Shown here one piece after another: positions 17,839 to 26,476 of a stretch of 64,000 nt of DNA (positions are counted from its first letter, which is position 1; each line of letters opens with the position of its first letter). The stretch is taken from NCBI GenBank assembly GCA_021776375.1, contig JAJFGA010000090.1:52239-116238 (forward strand), given 5' to 3'. The position numbers and the translations under genes are program-made. Origin of the DNA: Hyphococcus sp. Its GTDB lineage: Bacteria > Pseudomonadota > Alphaproteobacteria > Caulobacterales > Parvularculaceae. Below the pieces are notes generated by a model, which was given only the letters and a program-made list of their open reading frames with translations, had not been told where the DNA came from and ran no database searches.

Positions 17839-18756
17839 TTATTGAGCGTTTGCCAGCGCCATTTCCGCCAGGGCCATGGCGCCCGTGACGCCGGCAAGAT
17901 CGCCCAGATCCGGCGCGACGATATAGTCGGATAAATCGCCTTTGAGGCGCTGGTCTTGCAAATAATCGCCGATCAGCGCTTTCGTCTTGCGTCGCAACTC
18001 ATCCATCAGGCCTGGCGCCTTCATAACGCCGCCGCCAAAGATAATGATTTCCGGCATATGTCCGAGGATAAGCGTTAGCGCCAGGTGGGAGAGATATTCC
18101 GCCTCAAGATTAATCGCTTCATGACCGGCGGGGAAATCACTGAGGCTCGCGCCCCAGCGCCCGATGATCGCAGGCCCGGACGCCACCCCCTCCAGACAGT
18201 CGCCATGAAACGGGCAACGGCCTTCGTAAGGGTCGGCGTTTTTATCGCGCGGCGGCCTGATATGGCCAAGCTCGTAATGGCCAAATCCGGATTGCGGAAC
18301 GCCGTCTTTGATGACGCCGGCGCCGATCCCGGTGCCGACCGTAACATAAGCGATGGTCCGCAGAGTTTTTCCGGCGCCGATGCGCGCCTCGCCGATCCCG
18401 GCGCCATTAACATCGGTATCGACCATAATCGGCGCCTTTAGCGGCGCCAGCCCATTCAGGAAATTCGCGCCCGCCCAATGCGGCTTGGGCGTTTTGAGTA
18501 TCGACCCATAGGTTGCAGAATTTTGATCCACATCGATCGGTCCGAAGGAGGCCACGCCTATTGCGGCGATCTCGCCATGCTCCGACGCCACTCTGGAAAA
18601 GAAAGACGCCGCCTGCGCAAAGGTTTCGCGCGGGGTTGTCGTCGGAATTTTGGTGTTTTCAATGATCTGATCAGGCGCATATCCGGCGGCGCAAACAAAC
18701 TTTGTGCCGCCCGCCTCAATCGCCGCCAAAAGTTTCCGCTCTGTGCTCACGCTCAA
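17839..18756 (-). CDS. ROK-family fructokinase
   Basis: A 305-residue ROK sugar kinase. The N-terminal phosphate loop is AAIEAGGTKFVCA, the catalytic aspartate region is IMVDTDVNGAGIGE, and the ROK zinc motif is CPFHGDCLEG (about residues 190-199). This set matches fructokinases that make fructose 6-phosphate. It would use the fructose released by the adjacent amylosucrase. Translation starts at a TTG at 18756 whose bases overlap the amylosucrase TGA by three; a GTG at 18750 is an alternative. It is the last gene of the minus-strand sucrose operon. Confidence 0.88.
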   Translation of the reverse strand: MSVSTERKLLAAIEAGGTKFVCAAGYAPDQIIENTKIPTTTPRETFAQAASFFSRVASEHGEIAAIGVASFGPIDVDQNSATYGSILKTPKPHWAGANFLNGLAPLKAPIMVDTDVNGAGIGEARIGAGKTLRTIAYVTVGTGIGAGVIKDGVPQSGFGHYELGHIRPPRDKNADPYEGRCPFHGDCLEGVASGPAIIGRWGASLSDFPAGHEAINLEAEYLSHLALTLILGHMPEIIIFGGGVMKAPGLMDELRRKTKALIGDYLQDQRLKGDLSDYIVAPDLGDLAGVTGAMALAEMALANAQ

Positions 18757-20648
18757 TTCGCTTTATCGTCCAGCGCCTGGTCAATCGGCGTCAACCACAA
18801 TCGATCATAGGCGCCCAGTTCAACTTGGGGTTTGGTAACACGATCGCCGGTGAATTGATCGCGCCAGCAATGGGCTTCGGGGATCGTAACATGCGCCGGC
18901 GCTGAGGAAAAATTGACGCAAACAAAAATCTCGCCATGAGCGTTATGGTGATGAAGCGTCAACACCCGGCCGTCGCCGCATAGTCCTGGCTCAGCGGCCG
19001 ACTGTATCAGTTGCGGCGTGTTCGCTCTGATCTCGGCAAGCTTTCGAATTTCGGAAAAAATCCGCACTTCGTTTCCGCCGCCACGCCGCAACTCGGCTTT
19101 TTGCCAATCCATAGCGCCGCGATGAAGCCAACGGCCGTCACCGTCATAGCGGTTTCCGGCTGCATAATCATGGTCGTTAAACTGACCCAGTTCATCGCCC
19201 ATGCTGATGAGCGGTATGCCGCCATAGGAAAAAACAACTGTATAAAGAAGCAGAATTCTCATTGTCGCCAGGCGGATCGCTTCACTGTCGCCCTGCTTCA
19301 TTGCCCGTTCAAGTCCACACAGCGACGCTGTCGTGCCGGCTGTACCGTGGTTTTGATAGTTCTCGCCATCGGCATACGCGCCATCGACATCGCCGGCATA
19401 AAATGCGCGGGCAAAATTTGCGTGATCGCGCCATTCTGCTTCGCTATAACCGGCTTTTTCTTCAAACAAGACGCCCCAGCCGATGTCGTCGTGACACCGA
19501 ACATAGTTGAGCCACGCAGCGCCTGGCGACAATGGCGGAATGGATTTCAAAACGCTCGCCAGGCGCGCAGCGTTACCCTCCGCCAGCGCACTCCAGATCA
19601 TCGTCATCAATGTGGTGTTATAGGCAAGCTGGCATTCCTTTCCTGCATGCTCGCCGGCGCCCAGATATTGAACCAGCTTGTAGGAAGGAACGATCGCTTC
19701 GGCTTTGAGAAGAATGCCCGGCGCGGCGATTGCGGTCAGCGCCCGCAATGCGCGGATTATCGAGAAAACCTCCGGCTGATTTAGGCAATCCGTACCAAGA
19801 CGCTTCCACAGATACGGCGCCGCATCGAGGCGAAAGACGTCAACGCCTTTGTTGGCGAGAAAAAGGATGGCTTTGAGCATTTCCTCAAATACGACCGGAT
19901 TTGAGTAGTTCAGATCCCATTGATAAGGATTGAATGTCGTCCACACCCATTCATCCTGCTCAGCAATAAACGTAAAATTTCCGGGCGCGGTATCGGCGAA
20001 CACCTCGCCAAGCGACTGCTCGTATTGATCCGGCAATGAACGGTCCTGATAAACATAGTAGAAGTCTTTATAGTGTTGAGCGCCGGTGCGCGCGCGCATC
20101 GCCCAATCATGGTTGTCTGCGGTGTGGTTGAGAACAAAATCGATGCATAGGCTAACATCGTTCTCGCGCAGCCGCTCCGCCAAATTCGACAAATCGTTCA
20201 TCGAACCCAATGCAGGATCGACTTCCGAGTAGCTCGAAACCGCAAAGCCGCCGTCATTTTCGTTGGGCCGCATTTTTAACAGCGGCAACAGGTGGAGATA
20301 GCTGACGCCCAAGTTTTTCAGATAACCGATTTTTTGCTCGACACCCTTCAGCGTGCCTGCGAACCGGTCAACATAGGCCGTATAGCCAATGCGGTCGGGC
20401 TGTTGAAACCAGTCGGGCCGCTGGCTGCGACGCAGATCAAGCTCCTTCAAGGCTTCCGGCCGCTGCAGATAGGCGTCGCGAACAACGCGCATCATACGCG
20501 CTGCAATCTCCGGAAAATTTTCCTGATCGCCATAGAGATGGCGCAGGGCGCTATCAGCGTCAGGCGTATAGATTTCATAACGCGCATCATAGGCAGCATC
20601 GAGCTGGGCGACGTTTTCAACGGTCTTTTGTTTTTGTGAGCTGGTCAT
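18753..20648 (-). CDS. Amylosucrase (GH13)
   Basis: A 631-residue GH13 enzyme close in length to Neisseria polysaccharea amylosucrase. It has no signal peptide and should act in the cytoplasm, splitting sucrose into fructose while adding the glucosyl unit to an alpha-1,4-glucan. Catalytic residues visible are the nucleophile Asp275 in VFRLDAAPYLWK, acid/base Glu317 in KAEAIV and the transition-state pair His386-Asp387 in VRCHDDIGW; the phrase CHDDIGW marks amylosucrase rather than other GH13 subfamilies. The start at 20648 lies only 12 bases past the T-tract of a terminator-like hairpin, and the ribosome-binding site is weak (ACGGAA). Confidence 0.9.
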   Translation of the reverse strand: MTSSQKQKTVENVAQLDAAYDARYEIYTPDADSALRHLYGDQENFPEIAARMMRVVRDAYLQRPEALKELDLRRSQRPDWFQQPDRIGYTAYVDRFAGTLKGVEQKIGYLKNLGVSYLHLLPLLKMRPNENDGGFAVSSYSEVDPALGSMNDLSNLAERLRENDVSLCIDFVLNHTADNHDWAMRARTGAQHYKDFYYVYQDRSLPDQYEQSLGEVFADTAPGNFTFIAEQDEWVWTTFNPYQWDLNYSNPVVFEEMLKAILFLANKGVDVFRLDAAPYLWKRLGTDCLNQPEVFSIIRALRALTAIAAPGILLKAEAIVPSYKLVQYLGAGEHAGKECQLAYNTTLMTMIWSALAEGNAARLASVLKSIPPLSPGAAWLNYVRCHDDIGWGVLFEEKAGYSEAEWRDHANFARAFYAGDVDGAYADGENYQNHGTAGTTASLCGLERAMKQGDSEAIRLATMRILLLYTVVFSYGGIPLISMGDELGQFNDHDYAAGNRYDGDGRWLHRGAMDWQKAELRRGGGNEVRIFSEIRKLAEIRANTPQLIQSAAEPGLCGDGRVLTLHHHNAHGEIFVCVNFSSAPAHVTIPEAHCWRDQFTGDRVTKPQVELGAYDRLWLTPIDQALDDKAN

Positions 20649-20660
20649 GTTCCGTTGCGA

Positions 20661-20714
20661 TAAAAAACAAACGCCTCACCGTGGAGAGGAAGGAAACTCC
20701 GACGGCAAGGCGTT
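20661..20714 (-). terminator. Intrinsic terminator or attenuator between TonB receptor and amylosucrase
   Basis: On the minus strand AACGCCT (20714-20708) pairs with AGGCGTT (20676-20670). Inside it CCGT pairs with ACGG and GGAG with CTCC, closing a 10-base loop. The stem is followed by TGTTTTTT. The structure sits between the receptor stop codon and the amylosucrase ATG, leaving no room for a promoter after it, so amylosucrase expression would need read-through. This looks like a stoichiometry-setting attenuator; ligand control is not shown. Confidence 0.7.
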
Positions 20715-20723
20715 CTGTATAAT

Positions 20724-20759
20724 CCCCGCGGAGCGAACGGGAGGTGTCGCTTCGCGGGG
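20724..20759 (-). repeat. Second intergenic hairpin upstream of amylosucrase
   Basis: CCCCGCGGAGCGA (20724-20736) and TCGCTTCGCGGGG (20747-20759) can pair along 13 positions with one mismatch around a 10-base loop. It lies between the receptor stop codon and the terminator-like hairpin. It may protect the 3' end of the receptor transcript, or take part in an alternative structure with the downstream hairpin. Confidence 0.6.
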
Positions 20760-20785
20760 CCTGCACGCCCCGCCACTAACGCATT

Positions 20786-23263
20786 TTAAAATGCGTAGCG
20801 CAGCGATACGGAGGTGGTGCGTCCATTAATCGGGCGCGCCCGGATAATGCCGTTGGCTGGCAGGCTGCCCTCTTCTGACTCTGTCAGGCCAAATGCATTA
20901 TTGACATTATTGACATTGACCGAGGCAACGAGCCCCTCTGTCAGTTCAACATTCAAAAACAGATTGACCTGGGCAAAGCCCGGCAACTCAAGATCATTGT
21001 TATCCTGAGCAAAGGAGCTGGTCGTGCCGACGATATTGGCGCCGATGGAATGACCATCAACCGAATATGACGGCGTGACCTGATAGGTGAGATCAGCCTG
21101 ACGGCGCGGCGTATTGCCGACATTGGCGGGCGCTACATTGTCCGCGGTGATTTCAGCATCCGTCCAGGTCAGCCCGCCAACGAGGCTAAAGCCGCCATTC
21201 GAATAAGCGCTTTCAAGCTCAATCCCATAGGCTTCACTGGTGCGGTCAATCGCCAGGCCGGAGGTGACCTCAAAGTTGCTTTCTTCCACATCAGCGTAAA
21301 ACCCGGTTACGAAGACGCTTAAATTCCCGGGAACAACGTCATCGCGAGAGCGGTATTTAACGCCCGCTTCCGCCTGCTTGACGATATCGATGCCGATGCC
21401 GTCGTCAATCAAGCCGCCGGCGGCGTTAAAGCCGCTGCCGCCAAGCACCAGGCGGTCGCCATTGGCGACGCCGCCGCGGCTGTAGCGGGCAAACAGGGCT
21501 AAATTATCTGATACGAGATAGTTCGTGCCGAAGGAGTAGGAAACGAAGTTTACATCATAATCAACCGTAAACAGATTATTGCGGTCAACAACGCCAATGC
21601 CGGTTTCCGCCGGCGAGACAAATCCGTCGCCATTAACGTCGATATCGGTCGATACGAACCCGCCAAGGGACGAGCCCATGGGCGCGGCAAGGTTGCTGAC
21701 GCCGGTTCCAGACATATCTTCGTAACGCAAGCTGGCGTCAAACGTGACGACGTCGTTGCTCCAGACCAAGGCGCCATAAACTGCGTCCCGATCAAAGCTG
21801 AGATCGAAGAATGGATCAAAAATACCAAAGGCGCGCACGCCGCCGACCGTGAGAGTTTGCTGACCGGCGGGCGCGGTTGAATCAACCACATCGATCAACG
21901 CCGCATTCTCGCCCAGCGCTTCTTGAAGGAAGAAGTTAAACGACCATTCGGTTTCGACCTGCTGGATTGATTTATAAAAACCGGCAGAAATATCGAGGCT
22001 GCCGCCGCCTGTATCGAAGGATTTTGTCAGCTTAAGGTCATTGACGAATTGGCTGAGATCATTGACGTCGACGTCGAAAAACAGATTGTCGATAACCAAC
22101 CCATTTCCGTTCAGTGTCGATGGGTTGGTAATCATCTGCCCGGCATTCGGGCCATTGAAATAAACCAGCCCGTCGCCGCCATTGCTCGCCGCCACGCCGG
22201 CTGCATCGAGAATGCCGGCTGTAAAGCTGCCGGCAAAGCCGCCGCTATTGTCCGCATAACGCGTTTTGTTGCTGATCGTCCAATCGCCAGGCAGGTCAAA
22301 CTCGAACTCACCGCCGACCGCTGTTGAAATCGCGCGCACGCCATCTTTGATATCGGTAAAGCCGATCGTGCTGTTGGAATCAACGCGCGTGTTCGACAAT
22401 AAGAAAGGCGATGAGAGGGTCTCTTTACGGAAATCAAATCCGGGGATCGGTTCTGCGCTTCCATTTACGATAGCAACCGGCGCCGGCAGGTATGGAATAG
22501 TGCGGTCGTTCAAATGTTTGAAATATACCCGCGCATAGCCATTATCGAACAGCCGTGTGATGTTGGCTTTGACCTGACCGCCATTTTCTGCCGTGTAACC
22601 GGTATCGCGGGCGCCCTCGCCGACCCGATAGAAGCCGCCAATATGGAACAACCAATCGTCGTTTATCGGACCGCCAAATTCAAAATCAACGCGGGTCGAA
22701 TCAAAATCGAGCCCTCTTGTGACGCCAATTGAGCCGCCTTCGGTCTCGCCGGTTTTGGAAATGAAGTTAATGACGGCGCCGGGCGCGTTTGATGCGAAAG
22801 TCGATGCCGAGCCGCCGCGAATGGCCTCAACCCGCCGGATCGTTGTGTCGGCGCGCAGGAAATTATCCGCATTGCCAAAGGTGATGTCGCCGAAGGAGAG
22901 CACCGGAAGGCCATCTTCTTGAAGCTGAACAAATTTGGCGCCGCCAGTTGTGACCGGGATGCCGCGCACTTGGATATTGGCGTTGTTCTCGCCGCCTGAA
23001 GATTCTGAGCGAATGCCTGGAATGTTGCGGAAAATTTCCGCCGTCGAACGGGGTGCAAAATCCTGAATTTCTTCCGGCGACAAATCGCTAACCGAAACGC
23101 TCGATTGAAACTTTGTAGAGCCGGAGCCGGCCACGGCCGTGACGACGATTATATCAAGGCCAACCGCATCGGCCTGCACGTCCTCGTCTTGTGCGAAAGC
23201 CGCCCCCGTTAAAGCAAAGGCGGCTGATCCTAATAAAAATGACTTCAGCAATTGCGACTTCAT
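20786..23263 (-). CDS. TonB-dependent receptor, probable sucrose receptor
   Basis: An 825-residue TonB-dependent outer-membrane receptor. A GGGAG precedes the ATG at 23263, which starts a signal peptide (MKSQLLKSFLLGSAAFALTG). A TonB-box-like DIIVVTA follows, then the plug domain (SVSVSDLSPEEIQDFAPRST, VRGIP, RVEAIRGG) and a 22-strand barrel ending in VSLRYAF. A DVNGDGFVSPAETG loop near 21605-21652 looks like an EF-hand calcium loop. Gene order with amylosucrase, fructokinase, a symporter and LacI implies uptake of sucrose or a related glucoside. A 14-bp LacI-type palindrome lies 87 bases upstream. Confidence 0.9.
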   Translation of the reverse strand: MKSQLLKSFLLGSAAFALTGAAFAQDEDVQADAVGLDIIVVTAVAGSGSTKFQSSVSVSDLSPEEIQDFAPRSTAEIFRNIPGIRSESSGGENNANIQVRGIPVTTGGAKFVQLQEDGLPVLSFGDITFGNADNFLRADTTIRRVEAIRGGSASTFASNAPGAVINFISKTGETEGGSIGVTRGLDFDSTRVDFEFGGPINDDWLFHIGGFYRVGEGARDTGYTAENGGQVKANITRLFDNGYARVYFKHLNDRTIPYLPAPVAIVNGSAEPIPGFDFRKETLSSPFLLSNTRVDSNSTIGFTDIKDGVRAISTAVGGEFEFDLPGDWTISNKTRYADNSGGFAGSFTAGILDAAGVAASNGGDGLVYFNGPNAGQMITNPSTLNGNGLVIDNLFFDVDVNDLSQFVNDLKLTKSFDTGGGSLDISAGFYKSIQQVETEWSFNFFLQEALGENAALIDVVDSTAPAGQQTLTVGGVRAFGIFDPFFDLSFDRDAVYGALVWSNDVVTFDASLRYEDMSGTGVSNLAAPMGSSLGGFVSTDIDVNGDGFVSPAETGIGVVDRNNLFTVDYDVNFVSYSFGTNYLVSDNLALFARYSRGGVANGDRLVLGGSGFNAAGGLIDDGIGIDIVKQAEAGVKYRSRDDVVPGNLSVFVTGFYADVEESNFEVTSGLAIDRTSEAYGIELESAYSNGGFSLVGGLTWTDAEITADNVAPANVGNTPRRQADLTYQVTPSYSVDGHSIGANIVGTTSSFAQDNNDLELPGFAQVNLFLNVELTEGLVASVNVNNVNNAFGLTESEEGSLPANGIIRARPINGRTTSVSLRYAF

Positions 23264-23349
23264 GCGACCACTCCCTAGTTGGCGTATAGATTGTGCGAAT
23301 GGGCGCCAAAGCTCATTCACTGGTTTATCACGCCGGAGAATATCAAAAA

Positions 23350-23363
23350 TGCAATCGATTGCA
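23350..23363. promoter_or_regulatory. LacI-family operator, site 1
   Basis: TGCAATCGATTGCA is a perfect 14-bp palindrome with a central CG step, the form expected for a LacI/GalR-family operator. It lies between the divergent receptor and symporter genes, 87 bases upstream of the receptor ATG. The LacI gene just beyond the symporter is the likely regulator. Confidence 0.8.
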
Positions 23364-23485
23364 ATGAAGCTCATTGGCGGATATACTCGGTCCGTAGATT
23401 CAAATTGCCCTATGTGGCAAATATGGCACAAGATAAGCTTTTTGGCGCGCCCAACACTCTATAGCCTCTAAAAAGCAAAGCAATC

Positions 23486-23497
23486 ACAACCGATTGT
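23486..23497. promoter_or_regulatory. LacI-family operator, site 2
   Basis: ACAACCGATTGT differs by one base from a perfect palindrome (ACAATCGATTGT) and shares the core AATCGATT-like pattern with site 1. It lies 30 bases upstream of the symporter ATG, where a bound repressor would block transcription of that gene. Two sites 136 bases apart could also allow looping. Confidence 0.68.
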
Positions 23498-23527
23498 AAA
23501 AAATCAACGCCCGTGGGAGGGACATCG

Positions 23528-25114
23528 ATGTTCACACCGGAATTGCACCCGATCGATTTGATGATTATCGGCGGCTATGCGCTGACGATGGTGCTCATTG
23601 GCGTTGCCATGTCCGGCAAGGCGCACGGCGCCGCCGATTATTTTCTCGCCGGCCGCAACATGGGCTGGCTGGTCATAGGCTTTTCCCTTTTTGCCTCGAA
23701 CATCTCCAGCACCACCCTCGTCGGGCTTGCGGGCGAGGCGTATTCGACCGGCATTTCGGTTTATAATTACGAATGGATGGCGGGAATGATTCTCGCTTTT
23801 TATGCCCTCTTCATCCTGCCGCAAGTGTTGCGCAGCCAAGTCTTCACCATGCCGGAATATCTCGAAAAGCGCTTTGATCGACGCGCGCGCAGCGTTTTTG
23901 CTTTACTGACCTTATTTTTAAACATCGTCGTCGATACCGCCGCCAGCCTCTATGCAGGTTCACTCATTGTGCAGATGATTTTTCCCGAGCTTGCAGTCTG
24001 GCAAATTATTACAGCCCTGGCGCTTGTCGCCGGCGCCTACACAATCCTTGGCGGCCTTTCCGCCGTCATGCTGACCGATGTCATTCAGGCGGTGTTGCTG
24101 ATTGTCGGCTCGATTGTGATTACGGTTTTCGCTTTCACAAAAATTGGCGGCAACTGGAGTGCAGTAACCGCCGCCGTGCCGCCTGACATGCTGAGCCTGA
24201 TACGCCCACTTGATGACGCTGGCGTGCCGTGGCTCGGCCTTCTGACCGGCGTTCCGCTGCTTGGGTTTTATTTTTGGTGCACAAACCAATTCATGGCGCA
24301 GCGCCTGTTAAGTGCGAAAAACACTGACAATGCGCGCTGGGGAGCGCTCCTCGCCGGGCTTTTGAAGCTGCCGGTGCTGTTCATCATGGTGCTTCCGGGG
24401 ACGCTGGCAATCTTGATTTACCCGAACCTTGAACGCCCCGACATGGTTTTCCCGACCTTGATGTTCGACCTTTTGCCGACGGGAATGTTGGGGCTTGTAC
24501 TGGCCGGCTTTATGGCGGCGCTGATGTCGCAAATCGATTCAACGCTCAACTCGGCCTCAACGCTGGTGACCATGGATTTCATCAGACCCCGGCGTCCGGA
24601 CCTGTCGAGTGAGACCCTGATGAAGATTGGCCGTATTGTGACTTTCGGCTTTATGCTTCTGGCAGTGCTGTGGGCGCCGCAGATCGCCAATTTCGATTCC
24701 CTGTTTAAATATCTGCAGCAGGTGCTTTCCTATACGGTCGGCCCCATCGTCGCTTTGTTCCTGTTCGGAACATTCTGGCGGCGCGCCAACGCAACCGGCG
24801 CCTTCTGGACGCTAATCATCGGCCTCATTGCCGGCGCAATATTTTTCGTCATGAATGTCGTCACCGGCATCGTCGATATCCACTTCCTCTATGTCGGCCC
24901 GCTCCTGTTTATTTTGTCCAGCGTGATCCTGGTTGTCGCCAGCCTCACCGCGCCCGCGCCCGCCGAAGAAGACGTCGCCTCGTTCATCTGGACGCCGGCG
25001 CTCTATCGCCAGGACACAAAAGCGATGGCCGGCCAAGCCTGGTATCTCAATTATCGAATACAGGCGATTGGTCTCATCGCGCTGACCGCAGCAATCGTGT
25101 TTGCCTTCTGGTAA
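23528..25114 (+). CDS. Sodium:solute symporter (SSS/SGLT family), probable sugar importer
   Basis: A 528-residue inner-membrane transporter of the SSS/SGLT family with about 13-14 hydrophobic segments. Typical phrases include DYFLAGRNMGWLVIGFSLFASNISS, VQMIFPELAVWQIITALAL, GGLSAVMLTDVIQ and FMAALMSQIDSTLNSAST, the last holding the conserved region that contributes to the sodium site. It probably carries sucrose, or its hydrolysis products, from periplasm to cytoplasm, replacing the MFS carrier SuxC of Xanthomonas. GGGAGGGA lies ahead of the ATG at 23528; a GTG at 23513 is less likely. It converges on lacI with a 31-base gap. Confidence 0.9.
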   Translation: MFTPELHPIDLMIIGGYALTMVLIGVAMSGKAHGAADYFLAGRNMGWLVIGFSLFASNISSTTLVGLAGEAYSTGISVYNYEWMAGMILAFYALFILPQVLRSQVFTMPEYLEKRFDRRARSVFALLTLFLNIVVDTAASLYAGSLIVQMIFPELAVWQIITALALVAGAYTILGGLSAVMLTDVIQAVLLIVGSIVITVFAFTKIGGNWSAVTAAVPPDMLSLIRPLDDAGVPWLGLLTGVPLLGFYFWCTNQFMAQRLLSAKNTDNARWGALLAGLLKLPVLFIMVLPGTLAILIYPNLERPDMVFPTLMFDLLPTGMLGLVLAGFMAALMSQIDSTLNSASTLVTMDFIRPRRPDLSSETLMKIGRIVTFGFMLLAVLWAPQIANFDSLFKYLQQVLSYTVGPIVALFLFGTFWRRANATGAFWTLIIGLIAGAIFFVMNVVTGIVDIHFLYVGPLLFILSSVILVVASLTAPAPAEEDVASFIWTPALYRQDTKAMAGQAWYLNYRIQAIGLIALTAAIVFAFW

Positions 25115-25145
25115 GATGAGGCGCTGGCAGAGAGCCCGCGGGCCA

Positions 25146-26168
25146 TTACGCCCCGCAGGATTGGCGGATGATGAGTTTTGGCGGCAGAACAACTGACGCG
25201 GTCGCCTCGCCATTAATGCGTGCAAAGAGCGACCGCACAAGCGCCTCCCCGCCCTCTTGTATGGATTGGCTGACGGTCGTGAGCGCCGGGCTATACCAGG
25301 CCGCACCGACAATATCGTCATATCCGACGACTGACACATCTTGCGGTACTTTCATCCCCGCATTGCTTAAGGCGGATATGGCGCTCATGGCGATGACGTC
25401 ACTGGCGGCAAAGATCGCATCAAATTCCAACTTCTTATCGAGAAGAATTTTCGCAGCGGCAAAGGCTTCTTGTGAATCGAACGGCGCCTTAAACGTCAAA
25501 CCCTCATCGGCGGCGACGCCAGCCTGTTGTAACGCGTCCAGATATCCTGCATGGCGCAATTTTATTTCAGGCTGGGAAACATCGCCCAAAAACGCAATCC
25601 GTTTCCTGCCGAGCGACAACAGATGCGCTGCGGCAAGCCGCCCGCCTTCGTGGTTATCGCTGCCAACGATCGTATAATCTTCATCATCGAAATGCGCGCC
25701 CCAAACGACAACCCGGCGATGGGCGTGGGTAAATTCCCTCAGTTGATCGCGCCGTGGGCTCTGGCCGATGATGATAACGCCATCCGCACGGCCCGAAACC
25801 AGCGCATTACTGCGCTTGTCGGTCGCCCAGGGCGGTATTTTCGACAAAAGCATATCGTGATCGCGGTCCGCAATTGCATCTGCAAGCGCGCCAAGCATAT
25901 CGAGAAAAAACGGGTCCGAGATGTGATGACGATGATGTTGCTCAATGGGAATGACAACTTCGATGGTCTTTGTCTTTTTCAATCGCAGGCTTCTTGCGCC
26001 TTCGTTGACGGTGTATTCCGCCGCACTCGCCAGCTCAGTAATGCGTTTTCGGGTTTTTTCGGCGACCAGATCAGAACCTGCCAAAGCCCGCGACACGGTC
26101 GATTCCGAGACCCCCGCCATGCGGGCGATATCGGCCATGGTTAGTTCTTCGGGTTTGTTCTCGCGCAT
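25146..26168 (-). CDS. LacI-family transcriptional repressor of the sucrose locus
   Basis: A 340-residue LacI/GalR regulator. The N-terminal helix-turn-helix is LTMADIARMAGVSESTVSRAL followed by the hinge helix region (about residues 9-60), and the periplasmic-binding-protein-like effector domain follows (IVGSDNHEGGRLAAAHL, GRKRIAFLGD, DVSVVGYDDIVGAAWYSP, LTTVSQ). The effector is probably sucrose or a derivative, inferred from the neighbours. It most likely binds the two palindromes at 23350-23363 and 23486-23497. Start is the ATG at 26168 with GGCAGG directly upstream. Confidence 0.93.
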   Translation of the reverse strand: MRENKPEELTMADIARMAGVSESTVSRALAGSDLVAEKTRKRITELASAAEYTVNEGARSLRLKKTKTIEVVIPIEQHHRHHISDPFFLDMLGALADAIADRDHDMLLSKIPPWATDKRSNALVSGRADGVIIIGQSPRRDQLREFTHAHRRVVVWGAHFDDEDYTIVGSDNHEGGRLAAAHLLSLGRKRIAFLGDVSQPEIKLRHAGYLDALQQAGVAADEGLTFKAPFDSQEAFAAAKILLDKKLEFDAIFAASDVIAMSAISALSNAGMKVPQDVSVVGYDDIVGAAWYSPALTTVSQSIQEGGEALVRSLFARINGEATASVVLPPKLIIRQSCGA

Positions 26169-26289
26169 CCTGCCGCCAAACTTTGTCTACAATACTGATA
26201 AGCCATGACCGACTGATTCCGCAAATCGTGAAAAAGGCTGCACGCCGGCGATCATCGAAAGCATCCGCGCGGGGCGGATGCGACTGTGG

Positions 26290-26307
26290 CGCCATAGCGC
26301 TATGGCG
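26290..26307. repeat. Perfect 18-bp palindrome in the lacI upstream gap
   Basis: CGCCATAGCGCTATGGCG reads the same on both strands. It lies in the 308-base gap between the lacI start (26168) and the end of the barrel gene (26477). A hairpin GCATCCGC/GCGGATGC with a 5-base loop (26261-26281) is directly beside it. The gap holds no gene I can support; it should contain the lacI promoter. The palindrome could be an operator or part of a small repeat. Confidence 0.6.
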
Positions 26308-26476
26308 GACGCTGAACCGGCGGCCTGGAAAACATGGGCGTTGTATAATCCGCCTGACAACACCCGCGGACACCAGAGAGGTTTTCTCCGGTGAGGCGGA
26401 AGCCTTGCGCTGGTTTTCCCTTACCGGCAGAAATTCGAGAAAAACTGCTGCTGAAATAGACCCGCTGGCAGCGGTT

